NCBI RefSeq assembly: GCF_050433395.1
Contig: NZ_JBNPXH010000007.1
Coordinates: forward strand, 186,001-250,000
Origin: Mobilitalea torta
GTDB lineage: Bacteria; Bacillota; Clostridia; Lachnospirales; Lachnospiraceae
Direction of reading: 5' to 3'
Length of the DNA: 64,000 nucleotides
The notes beneath the pieces were generated by a model. The model saw only the letters and a list, made by a program, of their open reading frames with translations, searched no databases and had not been told where the DNA came from. The first letter of the stretch is position 1. Every line of letters starts with the position of its first letter. A program made the position numbers and the translations under genes. Shown here piece by piece: positions 17,349-25,109 of this stretch.

Positions 17349-18581
17349 TTATTCCGCCATAAAGCGGTGGAAGGCCTTCTTCCCTTTACGAACCAGCAAC
17401 GCGCCGTCCTGGTCAAAATCTTCGGCCGTCATTACCTTGGAGAACTCCGTTACCTTGACATCGTTAACCGTTACTCCGCCCTGTTCAATGGTACGTCTCG
17501 CATCGGAACGGGAGGTGGCAAGCTTTGCGTCGCACATCATGGTGATCAAGTCGATTCCTTCCTCAAATCTTGCGGCAGGGTAGGTAGTGGTGGGGATATC
17601 CTCTGATTTCATACCGCCGCCGAACAGAGCCCTTGCGGCCTCCTGAGCCTTGGCAGCTTCCTCCTCACCATGGACGATCTTGGTGATTTCAAAGGCCAGA
17701 ACCTCCTTGGCGTGATTGATCTCGGCATCCTTTAAGGCTCCCAGGCGCTTTACTTCATCCATGGGCAGGAAGGTCAGCAGTCCCAGGCATTCCTCAACCT
17801 TGACATCCTCGATATTTCTCCAGTACTGGTAGAATTCATAGGGGGTTGTCTTATTGGGATCCAGCCACACGGCACCCTTCATGGTCTTGCCCATCTTGAT
17901 TCCCTCGCTGGTAGTGAGAAGCTTGAAGGTTAATCCAAAGGCGGGCTTCTGTTCCTTGCGCCGGATCAGATCAACGCCGCCGAGGATATTGGACCATTGG
18001 TCATTGCCGCCCAGCTGAAGGGAACAGCCGTATAATTTATTCAGCTTCCAGAAGTCATAGGATTGCATCAGCATATAATTGAATTCAAAAAAGGTCAGGC
18101 CCTTCTCCATGCGCTGCTTATAGCAGTCAGCAGTCAGCATCTTATTGACAGAGAAATGAATTCCGATTTCTCTTAAAAACTCCACATAGTTCAGATCCAG
18201 CAGCCAGTCGGCATTATTAGCGATAATGGCCTTACCGTCGTTGAAATCAATAAAACGGGAGAGCTGCTTCTGGAAGCAGTCGGCGTTGTGCTGGATGGTT
18301 TCAACGGTCATCAGGGTGCGCATATCGGATTTCCCCGTAGGGTCGCCGATCATGGTGGTGCCGCCGCCCAGCAGGGCAATGGGCTTATGTCCCGCACGCT
18401 GCATATGCATCATAGCCATGACCGTAAGAAAATGACCAGCAGTCAGACTGTCGGCAGTGGCATCAAAGCCTATATAAAAGGTTACCGATTCCTTTCCTAA
18501 TAAATCCCGAACCTCTTCTTCATGGGTGCATTGTTCAATGAACCCGCGTTCCAGTAATATGTCATAAACATTGGTTGACAT
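17349..18581 (-). CDS. tyrS: Tyrosyl-tRNA synthetase
   Basis: Charges tRNA-Tyr with tyrosine. 410 aa, class I. The HIGH-type motif is in LTAGHFLTVMAM, the tRNA/amino-acid site in YDFWKLN and GGNDQWSNI, and the KMSKS-type loop is KMGKT. A C-terminal S4 RNA-binding domain (about 345-405) is present. ATG at 18581 has aaggagg 7 nt upstream; a longer frame from 18617 would add 12 unsupported residues. No T-box was seen upstream, in contrast to the MetRS-like gene at 39340. Confidence 0.96.
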   Translation of the reverse strand: MSTNVYDILLERGFIEQCTHEEEVRDLLGKESVTFYIGFDATADSLTAGHFLTVMAMMHMQRAGHKPIALLGGGTTMIGDPTGKSDMRTLMTVETIQHNADCFQKQLSRFIDFNDGKAIIANNADWLLDLNYVEFLREIGIHFSVNKMLTADCYKQRMEKGLTFFEFNYMLMQSYDFWKLNKLYGCSLQLGGNDQWSNILGGVDLIRRKEQKPAFGLTFKLLTTSEGIKMGKTMKGAVWLDPNKTTPYEFYQYWRNIEDVKVEECLGLLTFLPMDEVKRLGALKDAEINHAKEVLAFEITKIVHGEEEAAKAQEAARALFGGGMKSEDIPTTTYPAARFEEGIDLITMMCDAKLATSRSDARRTIEQGGVTVNDVKVTEFSKVMTAEDFDQDGALLVRKGKKAFHRFMAE

Positions 18582-18752
18582 TGGTTTTCCTCCTTGTTTG
18601 TCCTTAACTAAGGACATTATAAATGATTACTATTTATATTTCAACGAAAAACATGATTTATATAACTTTGTCATATCCGCCTTCCGGCTACAATATAATG
18701 AATCAGGTAATACAAGCATTTTTTGTATCTTAGCTTCTCGAGGAGGTGCCTG

Positions 18753-19403
18753 GTGGATAGGATGGTTGGAGATAGGATAACAGAGGATAAAAGGGTGGAA
18801 GACCGGATGGTCCGACAGATTGAGAAAAACTTACATAGTAATATGAATGAGAATCTGTTTATGACGGGACGGGGGGATGCCGGGAGAAATGACAGGACAA
18901 AGGACAAAAGAGGGGATGGAGGAAGGGAAAACATATTGTCTGCTTCTTCGGATGCGGAGGCAGAGAGTCCTCTGGTTTCTTTGGATTATTATAATCCCGC
19001 CATACCGGTATCCAGGGCGGAATACATCAGACAGGCCAGGGAATCCTGCCTTCGTCAGCTGAGTGTGATGCAGAGCACGGCAAGAGCCTATGACAGTTAC
19101 TATCTGGACAGCGCGCTGGAGAATGCCGAGCTGGAGCATGGACGAAAGGGAAAGCCCCTCAGACTGTTTCATGAGGAAAATTATACTGCCGAGGAAGAAG
19201 ACAGCCTGAGGGAGGCGGCAGCTTTTCGGTTCCTGGTAATCCGCACAGTCTGTGCCCTGGTGCTGTTTCTTTCCATATTTCTGATCGACAAGCTGAATAT
19301 TAATATCGGGAGCCTCACGCCCTCCGTGATCCAGGAATATGTCACAGGAAAGGATACTTTAAAGGAGCTTGAGAACATCGTTGTTACTTTGCTGAAGGAT
19401 TGA
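18753..19403 (+). CDS. Hypothetical protein with a C-terminal membrane segment
   Basis: A 216-aa protein I do not recognise. The N-terminal 60 residues are low complexity, rich in Arg, Asp and Gly. A helical middle follows (AEYIRQARESCLRQLSVMQ), then one membrane span near residues 165-185 (LVIRTVCALVLFLSIFLI). GTG at 18753 is preferred as start because AGGAGG at 18741-18746 is 6 nt upstream; ATG at 18762 is possible. It is divergent from tyrS and ends 110 bp before the radical SAM operon, which has its own promoter. Confidence 0.6.
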   Translation: MDRMVGDRITEDKRVEDRMVRQIEKNLHSNMNENLFMTGRGDAGRNDRTKDKRGDGGRENILSASSDAEAESPLVSLDYYNPAIPVSRAEYIRQARESCLRQLSVMQSTARAYDSYYLDSALENAELEHGRKGKPLRLFHEENYTAEEEDSLREAAAFRFLVIRTVCALVLFLSIFLIDKLNINIGSLTPSVIQEYVTGKDTLKELENIVVTLLKD

Positions 19404-19419
19404 ATCTGGTTTTTGTTCG

Positions 19420-19448
19420 TTGTAATTTCATCTCATATCAGTTATAAT
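19420..19448 (+). promoter_or_regulatory. Promoter of the radical SAM-rng operon
   Basis: TTGTAA at 19420-19425 and TATAAT at 19443-19448 with a 17-bp spacer, 66 bp before the first start codon. Confidence 0.65.
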
Positions 19449-19514
19449 ATCGTAAAATGCTGGATAAAAGTCTGCGTTAACCGATTGCGATTGTATGGAT
19501 GAAAGGATTAAAAA

Positions 19515-21422
19515 ATGAGAAAATTAGCACTTTCCGATGAAATATTATTAACCGTTGAAAAGCCTGCCAGATACATCGGCGGGGAGGTCAACATGAAGAT
19601 AAAAGACACGGACAAGGTGGATGTGCGTTTTTGCATGTGCTTCCCCGATGTCTACGATATCGGCATGTCACATCTGGGCATTCAGATCCTATATGATATG
19701 TTCAACCGCCGTGAGGATACCTATTGTGAACGGGTTTATTCCCCATGGGTAGATTTGGATAAAATCATGAGAGAGCAGGGGATTCCTCTCTTTGCCCTGG
19801 AGAGTCAGGAGCCGGTGAAGGATTTTGATTTTCTTGGGATAACCTTGCAATATGAGATGTGTTATACCAATATCCTGCAGATCCTTGAACTATCCCAGAT
19901 TCCTATCTATTCCAAAGACCGTACCGAGGAACATCCCATCGTCATAGGAGGAGGGCCCTGCAGCTATAATCCGGAGCCCATTGCAGATTTTTTTGATTTC
20001 TTCTATATCGGAGAGGGTGAGACAGCGTATCATGAGATTTTGGATTCCTATAAGGAATACAAGAAGGCTGGCAGGTCTAGAAAAGAATATTTGGAGAGAG
20101 TGGCACAGATTGAAGGAATGTATGTGCCTGCTTTTTATGATGTAAGCTATAAACCGGACGGTACCCTGGGGCGGATGGAGCCGAATAATGTACACGCTCC
20201 CCGTTCGGTAAAGAAGCAGGTGGAAATGAATTTGAGCGAAACCTTCTATCCTACGGCTCCCCTAGTGCCGTTTATTAAGGCGACCCAGGACAGGGTGGTG
20301 CTGGAGATTCAAAGAGGCTGTATCAGGGGCTGCCGCTTCTGCCAGGCGGGGATGATTTACCGTCCCACCAGGGAGCGCAGCGTAGAATACTTGAAGAAAT
20401 GCGCTTATGAGATGCTGTCCTCCACAGGGCATGAGGAGATATCCCTAAGCTCCTTAAGCTCCAGTGACTATTCCGGCCTCCAGGAACTGGTATACTTTCT
20501 GATCGAGGAATTCGGTTCCAAGGGGGTGAACATCTCACTGCCCTCCCTGCGTATTGATGCTTTTGCCCTGGATGTTATGAGCAAGGTTCAGGATATCCGC
20601 AAGAGCAGCCTTACCTTTGCGCCGGAGGCAGGTTCCCAGAGGCTGCGGGATGTGGTCAATAAAGGACTGGCGGAGGATTCAATTCTGGGCGGTGCCATGA
20701 AAGCCTTCCAAAGTGGATGGAATAGGGTTAAGCTGTATTTTATGCTGGGGCTTCCGACGGAGACGCTGGAGGATGTGGAGGGGATAGCGATATTATCTGA
20801 CCGCATTGCCAGGGAGTATTATACCATACCGAAGGATCAGAGAAACGGCAAGGTGAGCGTTACCGCCAGCACCTCCTTCTTTGTTCCGAAGCCCTTCACG
20901 CCATTTCAATGGGCGAGGATGATTAACGGCAAGGAATACACAGAACGGCAGCGCTTCCTGAAAGGAAAATTCAATGAGCAGCTGAACCGCAAGAGTCTGA
21001 CCTATAACTGGCATGAGGCGGGGCTGACCGAGCTGGAGGGAGTATTTGCCCGTGGAGACCGCAGAGTGAGCAAGGCGATTTATGATGCTTACCAGGACGG
21101 GTGTCTTTATGACTCCTGGTCGGAGCATTTTAATTATGAAAAATGGATGAATGCCTTTGAAAAGAATGGCATTGATATGGAGTTCTACAATGGTAGAGAA
21201 CGAGAAGAGGACGAACTTTTCCCCTGGGATTTTATTGATGTGGGGGTTACGAAGGCTTTTCTGCTTAGAGAATATAAAAGGGCAAAAGCAGGAAAGGTGA
21301 CCCCGAATTGCAAACAGGCCTGTGCAAATTGCGGTGCCAAGGAGTTTGGCGGCGGAGTATGCTTTGCAGAGGGACTGACCTATGAAGCAGTGGAGGAGGT
21401 TTCCGATGAAGGTAAGAATTAA
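19515..21422 (+). CDS. B12-binding-type radical SAM protein (TIGR03960 family)
   Basis: A 635-aa protein. The N-terminal part (about 40-200) has the cobalamin-binding-like fold with DVYDIGMSHLGIQIL and VIGGGPCSYNPEP. The radical SAM core follows with the cluster-binding CIRGCRFC near residue 275 and a C-terminal extension. In Firmicutes this family lies directly before a DUF2344 partner and RNase G, as here, and is thought to act in RNA or tRNA modification; the reaction is not established. A cysteine cluster (CKQACANC) near the C-terminus may bind metal. The stop overlaps the partner gene by 17 nt. Confidence 0.92.
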   Translation: MRKLALSDEILLTVEKPARYIGGEVNMKIKDTDKVDVRFCMCFPDVYDIGMSHLGIQILYDMFNRREDTYCERVYSPWVDLDKIMREQGIPLFALESQEPVKDFDFLGITLQYEMCYTNILQILELSQIPIYSKDRTEEHPIVIGGGPCSYNPEPIADFFDFFYIGEGETAYHEILDSYKEYKKAGRSRKEYLERVAQIEGMYVPAFYDVSYKPDGTLGRMEPNNVHAPRSVKKQVEMNLSETFYPTAPLVPFIKATQDRVVLEIQRGCIRGCRFCQAGMIYRPTRERSVEYLKKCAYEMLSSTGHEEISLSSLSSSDYSGLQELVYFLIEEFGSKGVNISLPSLRIDAFALDVMSKVQDIRKSSLTFAPEAGSQRLRDVVNKGLAEDSILGGAMKAFQSGWNRVKLYFMLGLPTETLEDVEGIAILSDRIAREYYTIPKDQRNGKVSVTASTSFFVPKPFTPFQWARMINGKEYTERQRFLKGKFNEQLNRKSLTYNWHEAGLTELEGVFARGDRRVSKAIYDAYQDGCLYDSWSEHFNYEKWMNAFEKNGIDMEFYNGREREEDELFPWDFIDVGVTKAFLLREYKRAKAGKVTPNCKQACANCGAKEFGGGVCFAEGLTYEAVEEVSDEGKN

Positions 21423-22332
21423 ATTTCAAAAATATGGTGCAATGAAGTTTGTCGGGCACCTGGATGTGATGAGATATTTTCAGAAGCTGTTCCGCCGGGC
21501 GGATATTGACAGTGAATACAGCAAGGGCTTCAGCCCGCATCAGATTATGTCCTTTGCGGCTCCGCTGGGAGTGGGACTGACCAGTGATGCGGAGTATTTG
21601 GATATACAGCTATTGTCGGCCCAGGAGCCGGAAGTGATGATAGAGCGGATGAACGAAGCGATTACCGTGGGCTTCCGGATTATCGGATATCATCCGCTGC
21701 TGGAGGCGGAAGCAAATACAAAGACAGTAACGGCTATGTCCCTGGTGGCATCGGCTGATTATCAGGTGTCTTTAAAGGATGGATATTCCATCCGGGAGGA
21801 TATCACCTCCCAGGAAAGCTTTCAAAAAGCATTTCAGGAATTCCTGGAGCTGCCGCAAATTATAATGGATAAGAAGACGAAGAAAAGCGAAAAGGAAGTG
21901 GATATCAAGCCAATGATTACGATGTCCGCCTTTTCCGATGAGGACTACGAGACCAAACGGGCTGCCACTTTATGCGGGAACGCGAAGAGCGAGGCGGACA
22001 GCAGCGACTGTGGTAATTCGGAAGCTAATGGGTATACTGAAGCAGGCAGTAGCGAATATGGTAAGCTGAAAGCCAGCGAGTACGATGAGAGAGAGAACAA
22101 ATTCGGCAGGCCGGAAAGTGTGGCCGAGGTATATGAGAACGGCATCAAGGTATATCTTCAGATGGATACCGGAAGTGCCGCCAATCTGAAGCCGGAGCTG
22201 GTGATGGAAGCTTTTTCAAATTACCTGGGCGTTCCCTACCGGCCCTTCGCCTGGCAGGTTCACCGCCTGGAGGTCTATACCAGAGATGCTGTAACCGGCA
22301 AACTGGCTGCGCTGGATCAATTGGAGCGATAA
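21406..22332 (+). CDS. Radical SAM partner protein (TIGR03936, DUF2344)
   Basis: A 308-aa partner of the preceding radical SAM protein. The conserved N-terminus MKVRIKFQKYGAMKFVGHLD and PHQIMSFAAPLGVG are visible. Between about residues 187 and 235 lies a Ser/Glu/Gly/Tyr-rich low-complexity insert (SEADSSDCGNSEANGY and onward) that looks like an expanded linker. The start is the ATG at 21406, preceded by ggaggaggtttccg inside the upstream gene; the two are translationally coupled. A binding or scaffold role for the modification enzyme is inferred from constant pairing. Confidence 0.88.
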   Translation: MKVRIKFQKYGAMKFVGHLDVMRYFQKLFRRADIDSEYSKGFSPHQIMSFAAPLGVGLTSDAEYLDIQLLSAQEPEVMIERMNEAITVGFRIIGYHPLLEAEANTKTVTAMSLVASADYQVSLKDGYSIREDITSQESFQKAFQEFLELPQIIMDKKTKKSEKEVDIKPMITMSAFSDEDYETKRAATLCGNAKSEADSSDCGNSEANGYTEAGSSEYGKLKASEYDERENKFGRPESVAEVYENGIKVYLQMDTGSAANLKPELVMEAFSNYLGVPYRPFAWQVHRLEVYTRDAVTGKLAALDQLER

Positions 22333-22335
22333 AGC

Positions 22336-23580
22336 ATGGAGAATAAACTAATCATCACAAAGCAAGAAAATACAATTATCTCCGCCATCTTTGAGGGCAG
22401 GGATCTGCTCCAGATATCTCTGAATGCCGCAGAGGAGGATGCCATCCTGGGAAATATTTATCTGGGAAAGGTGAAGAATATTATAAAAAATATTAACGCT
22501 GCCTTTGTTGAGATTGCTGGCGGTAGAATGTGTTACTATTCCATGGGCGAAAACCGTTGTCCCATCATGGTGAAGGAAAGTTCTCCCGGAGGACAGGAGA
22601 ATCCGGACAAAGGCCTGTCGCCCGCCGATAGAAAGGTAAAAGTAGGGGATGAGCTGATCGTTCAGGTAGCAAAAGAGGATGTTAAGACAAAAGCTCCGGT
22701 AGTCAGCGCTAATCTTAATTTTACCGGCAAATTTGCCGCCCTGACCTATGGAAAGCCCGCCGTGGGTGTATCCTCCAAGATCCAGAATGAAAAGGAAAGA
22801 AAACGGCTGAAGGAAATCGGAAAACGGATGCAGAGGAAGGATTATGGTTTTATTATCCGCACCAATGCGGCCTATATACCGGAGGACATTATAATCGGTG
22901 AGATGGAGAAATTAGTAGAAGCTTATGAGAATATCCGCAGATATGGAGTACATCAGAGCTGCTTTTCCCTGCTTTACCGGACCCCTCCCAAATATATCTG
23001 CGATCTTCGGGACAGCTATACCGAGAATTTATCGGAATTTCTTACGGATGATGAGGAACTATACAGGAATATGGAGGAATTTCTCAGAACCTATCAACCG
23101 GAGGATCTGGGAAAGCTGAGGTTTTATCAGGACCCCTCCATCAGCCTTGCCAGATTGTATGGTCTGGAGGAGAAGCTGGAGGACGCAGTGCGGCCCATGG
23201 TCTGGCTGAAATGCGGGGGAAGCCTTGTGATTCAGCCAACGGAGGCTCTGACAGTGATTGATGTGAATACCGGCAAAGCGGTGGCCGGCAAGAAGCCGGT
23301 GCAGGAGACCTTCCTGAAGGTGAACCGGGAGGCGGCAAGAGAGATCGCCCACCAGATCAGGCTGCGCAATCTGTCAGGAATCATCATTATTGATTTTATT
23401 GATATGGAACTGAAGAAGGACAAGGACCTGCTGATGGATGAACTGCAGGATTATCTCAAGAAGGATCCGGTAAAAACCACCCTGGTGGATATGACAGCCC
23501 TGGGCCTTGTAGAGGTGACGCGCAAAAAGGTTCGCAAGCCCTTGCATGAGCAGGTGGAAGAGGTGAAAAAGCACCGATGA
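22336..23580 (+). CDS. rng: Ribonuclease G/E family endoribonuclease
   Basis: A 414-aa endoribonuclease for rRNA maturation and mRNA decay. An S1-type domain is at the N-terminus (AILGNIYLGKVKNIIKNINAAFVEI). The DNase I-like catalytic part has the Mg-binding VIDVNTGK and IIIDFIDM motifs. It is shorter than RNase E and has no scaffold tail. The ATG lies 3 nt after the upstream stop and its stop overlaps the next start (ATGA). In related genomes rplU usually follows soon after rng; here about 9 kb intervenes. Confidence 0.93.
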   Translation: MENKLIITKQENTIISAIFEGRDLLQISLNAAEEDAILGNIYLGKVKNIIKNINAAFVEIAGGRMCYYSMGENRCPIMVKESSPGGQENPDKGLSPADRKVKVGDELIVQVAKEDVKTKAPVVSANLNFTGKFAALTYGKPAVGVSSKIQNEKERKRLKEIGKRMQRKDYGFIIRTNAAYIPEDIIIGEMEKLVEAYENIRRYGVHQSCFSLLYRTPPKYICDLRDSYTENLSEFLTDDEELYRNMEEFLRTYQPEDLGKLRFYQDPSISLARLYGLEEKLEDAVRPMVWLKCGGSLVIQPTEALTVIDVNTGKAVAGKKPVQETFLKVNREAAREIAHQIRLRNLSGIIIIDFIDMELKKDKDLLMDELQDYLKKDPVKTTLVDMTALGLVEVTRKKVRKPLHEQVEEVKKHR

Positions 23581-24047
23581 TTAAGACAAATGTAATGCGC
23601 CTGTTAGATCAGGAAGGAATTGGATATCGGGCCATGGAATATGAGGTGGATGAGAATCACCTTGGCGGAGAGCATGTGGCTGAGCTGATCGGTATGCCCC
23701 CGGAACAGGTATTCAAGACCTTAGTAGCAAAGGGAGAGAAGAAGGGGATTGTTGTTTTCTGCATTCCTTCGAATCTGGAATTGAATCTTAAGAAGGCGGC
23801 CTCTGTCATAGGAGACAAGAAGATTGAAATGCTTCATGTAAAGGAGCTTCTTCCTGTCACCGGCTATATCCGCGGCGGCTGCTCGCCTGTGGGAATGAAG
23901 AAGAAATTCCCGACTTATATGGATGAGACGGCAATTCTGTTTGATGAGATTACTGTCAATGCCGGAGTAAGGGGCTGCCAGCTTTGTATTTCAAGAGAAG
24001 CCCTGGTAACCTATATTGATGCCATACTTTGTGAAATTGCTGAATGA
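23577..24047 (+). CDS. ybaK: YbaK/EbsC-family aminoacyl-tRNA deacylase
   Basis: A 156-aa single-domain protein of the Cys-tRNA(Pro)/Cys-tRNA(Cys) deacylase type, which removes mischarged amino acids in trans. Family motifs: QVFKTLVAKGEKKGIVVFCIP, the catalytic-lysine region, and the end motif GCSPVGMKKKFPTYMDE followed by NAGVRGCQ. It starts within the rng stop codon (ATGA), so it is co-translated. The terminator 65 bp downstream closes the operon that began at 19515. Confidence 0.93.
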   Translation: MIKTNVMRLLDQEGIGYRAMEYEVDENHLGGEHVAELIGMPPEQVFKTLVAKGEKKGIVVFCIPSNLELNLKKAASVIGDKKIEMLHVKELLPVTGYIRGGCSPVGMKKKFPTYMDETAILFDEITVNAGVRGCQLCISREALVTYIDAILCEIAE

Positions 24048-24111
24048 GAAAGACAAGGGCGTGCATCAGAAGCAACGGCAGGCGCATAAAGCGGATTGCC
24101 TTTTGATCAAC

Positions 24112-24163
24112 TTAGGGAAGAAAGTCTGGGTTTCTATATACCGCTAGGACTCTCTTCCCTTAA
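24112..24163 (+). terminator. Terminator of the rng-ybaK operon
   Basis: Arms ttagggaagaaagtc and gactctcttcccttaa pair with one mismatch across a long loop, followed by a short T-rich stretch. Confidence 0.6.
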
Positions 24164-24223
24164 TTTCATACGACTTTACCTTAATAGAGCGATTATATCC
24201 AAGGGAAGCTTATCTTTCTGCAT

Positions 24224-24481
24224 CTATTCCCATGGAGTATTATAGAAACAATAAGTTGTCCTGTCACAGTCTATAAAGATGTAGACTTCTTCTGAAGCAG
24301 TTTTATAGCGATAAATAGAACAGCCTTTCTTTATGTAATTCGTCTGCAATTCCTTCGTGGGAAATTCACTCGGACTAACCGGTTCCACTGTAATCCCCAG
24401 CAATTCTGCGGCATCTATTTTTTTTGAATGGTTGGCAATGTGACCTATGGTTAAACAGCAATTATTATATTGATTCCGCAT
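24224..24481 (-). CDS. Small hypothetical protein
   Basis: An 85-aa minus-strand frame of unknown function. It contains four cysteines and a balanced amino acid mix (ending VYIFIDCDRTTYCFYNTPWE), which looks more like a real protein than a shadow frame, and no competing gene lies opposite. A weak site (aaaggt) lies about 12 nt upstream. It faces away from the ABC operon. Confidence 0.5.
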   Translation of the reverse strand: MRNQYNNCCLTIGHIANHSKKIDAAELLGITVEPVSPSEFPTKELQTNYIKKGCSIYRYKTASEEVYIFIDCDRTTYCFYNTPWE

Positions 24482-24523
24482 TATATAATATTACCTTTCA
24501 TCTCTGATAGCTTTTGCAGTTGA

Positions 24524-24552
24524 TTGACAAAATCTACCTCAGGTGATAAGAT
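24524..24552 (+). promoter_or_regulatory. Promoter of the PNPOx-ABC operon
   Basis: TTGACA at 24524-24529 and TAAGAT at 24547-24552 with a 17-bp spacer, about 70 bp before the first start codon. Confidence 0.6.
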
Positions 24553-24623
24553 GAAGTTCATAATGGAAATCGCAGGGATGCAATATCCATACCGGCAAAA
24601 ATAGATACAATTGGAGGAAACCT

Positions 24624-25100
24624 ATGAGAAGAAAGGACAGAGAGATTACAGACCTGGATGAAATTTATGGTATTATCAGGAAATGTGACGTATGCAGGCT
24701 GGCATTCCATAATGACAAATACCCGTATATCGTTCCAATGAATTTTGGTGTCATCTTTAATGAGGAAGGATTTAAGCTGTATTTTCATGCGACTTTGGAG
24801 AGCACAAAGCTGGAACTGCTGGGTCGAAATCCAAAGGTTGCCTTTGAGATGGACTGCAGTCATAATCTGATTACGGGTGAGGATGCCTGTTCTTATACGA
24901 TGGAATATGAAAGCGTCTGCGGGAACGGTGAATTGCGTGCTGTAGAAGAAGAGGAAAAGGTTCTCGGACTGACTGCCCCGATGGAGCAGTATCAAAGGGA
25001 GAAGGAATTCCATTTCTCTGAAAAAATGATCAATAGAATAGCTGTATTGGAGCTTACGGTCGATGAGATTACGGGAAAGAGGCTCAGAAAGGAAAGGTGA
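24624..25100 (+). CDS. Pyridoxamine 5'-phosphate oxidase-like flavoprotein (NimA-type)
   Basis: A 158-aa split-barrel flavin-binding protein of the family that includes nitroimidazole-resistance NimA proteins. Motifs: MRRKDREITDLDEIYGII, CRLAFHNDKYPYIVPMNFG and VAFEMDCSH. It probably reduces or binds a small molecule using FMN or a related cofactor. Drug resistance is not demonstrated and most homologues have no known substrate. TTGGAGG lies 7 nt before the start. Its stop is only 9 nt before the first ABC permease, so it leads that operon. Confidence 0.85.
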   Translation: MRRKDREITDLDEIYGIIRKCDVCRLAFHNDKYPYIVPMNFGVIFNEEGFKLYFHATLESTKLELLGRNPKVAFEMDCSHNLITGEDACSYTMEYESVCGNGELRAVEEEEKVLGLTAPMEQYQREKEFHFSEKMINRIAVLELTVDEITGKRLRKER

Positions 25101-25109
25101 GAATAGGAT

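Noticed and set aside
18618..18722. A T-box before tyrS
   Set aside because: There is no GGTGG-type T-box sequence or terminator in the short upstream region.
24624..25100. A nitroimidazole resistance gene
   Set aside because: Only the fold family is supported; most NimA-like proteins have no shown resistance role.
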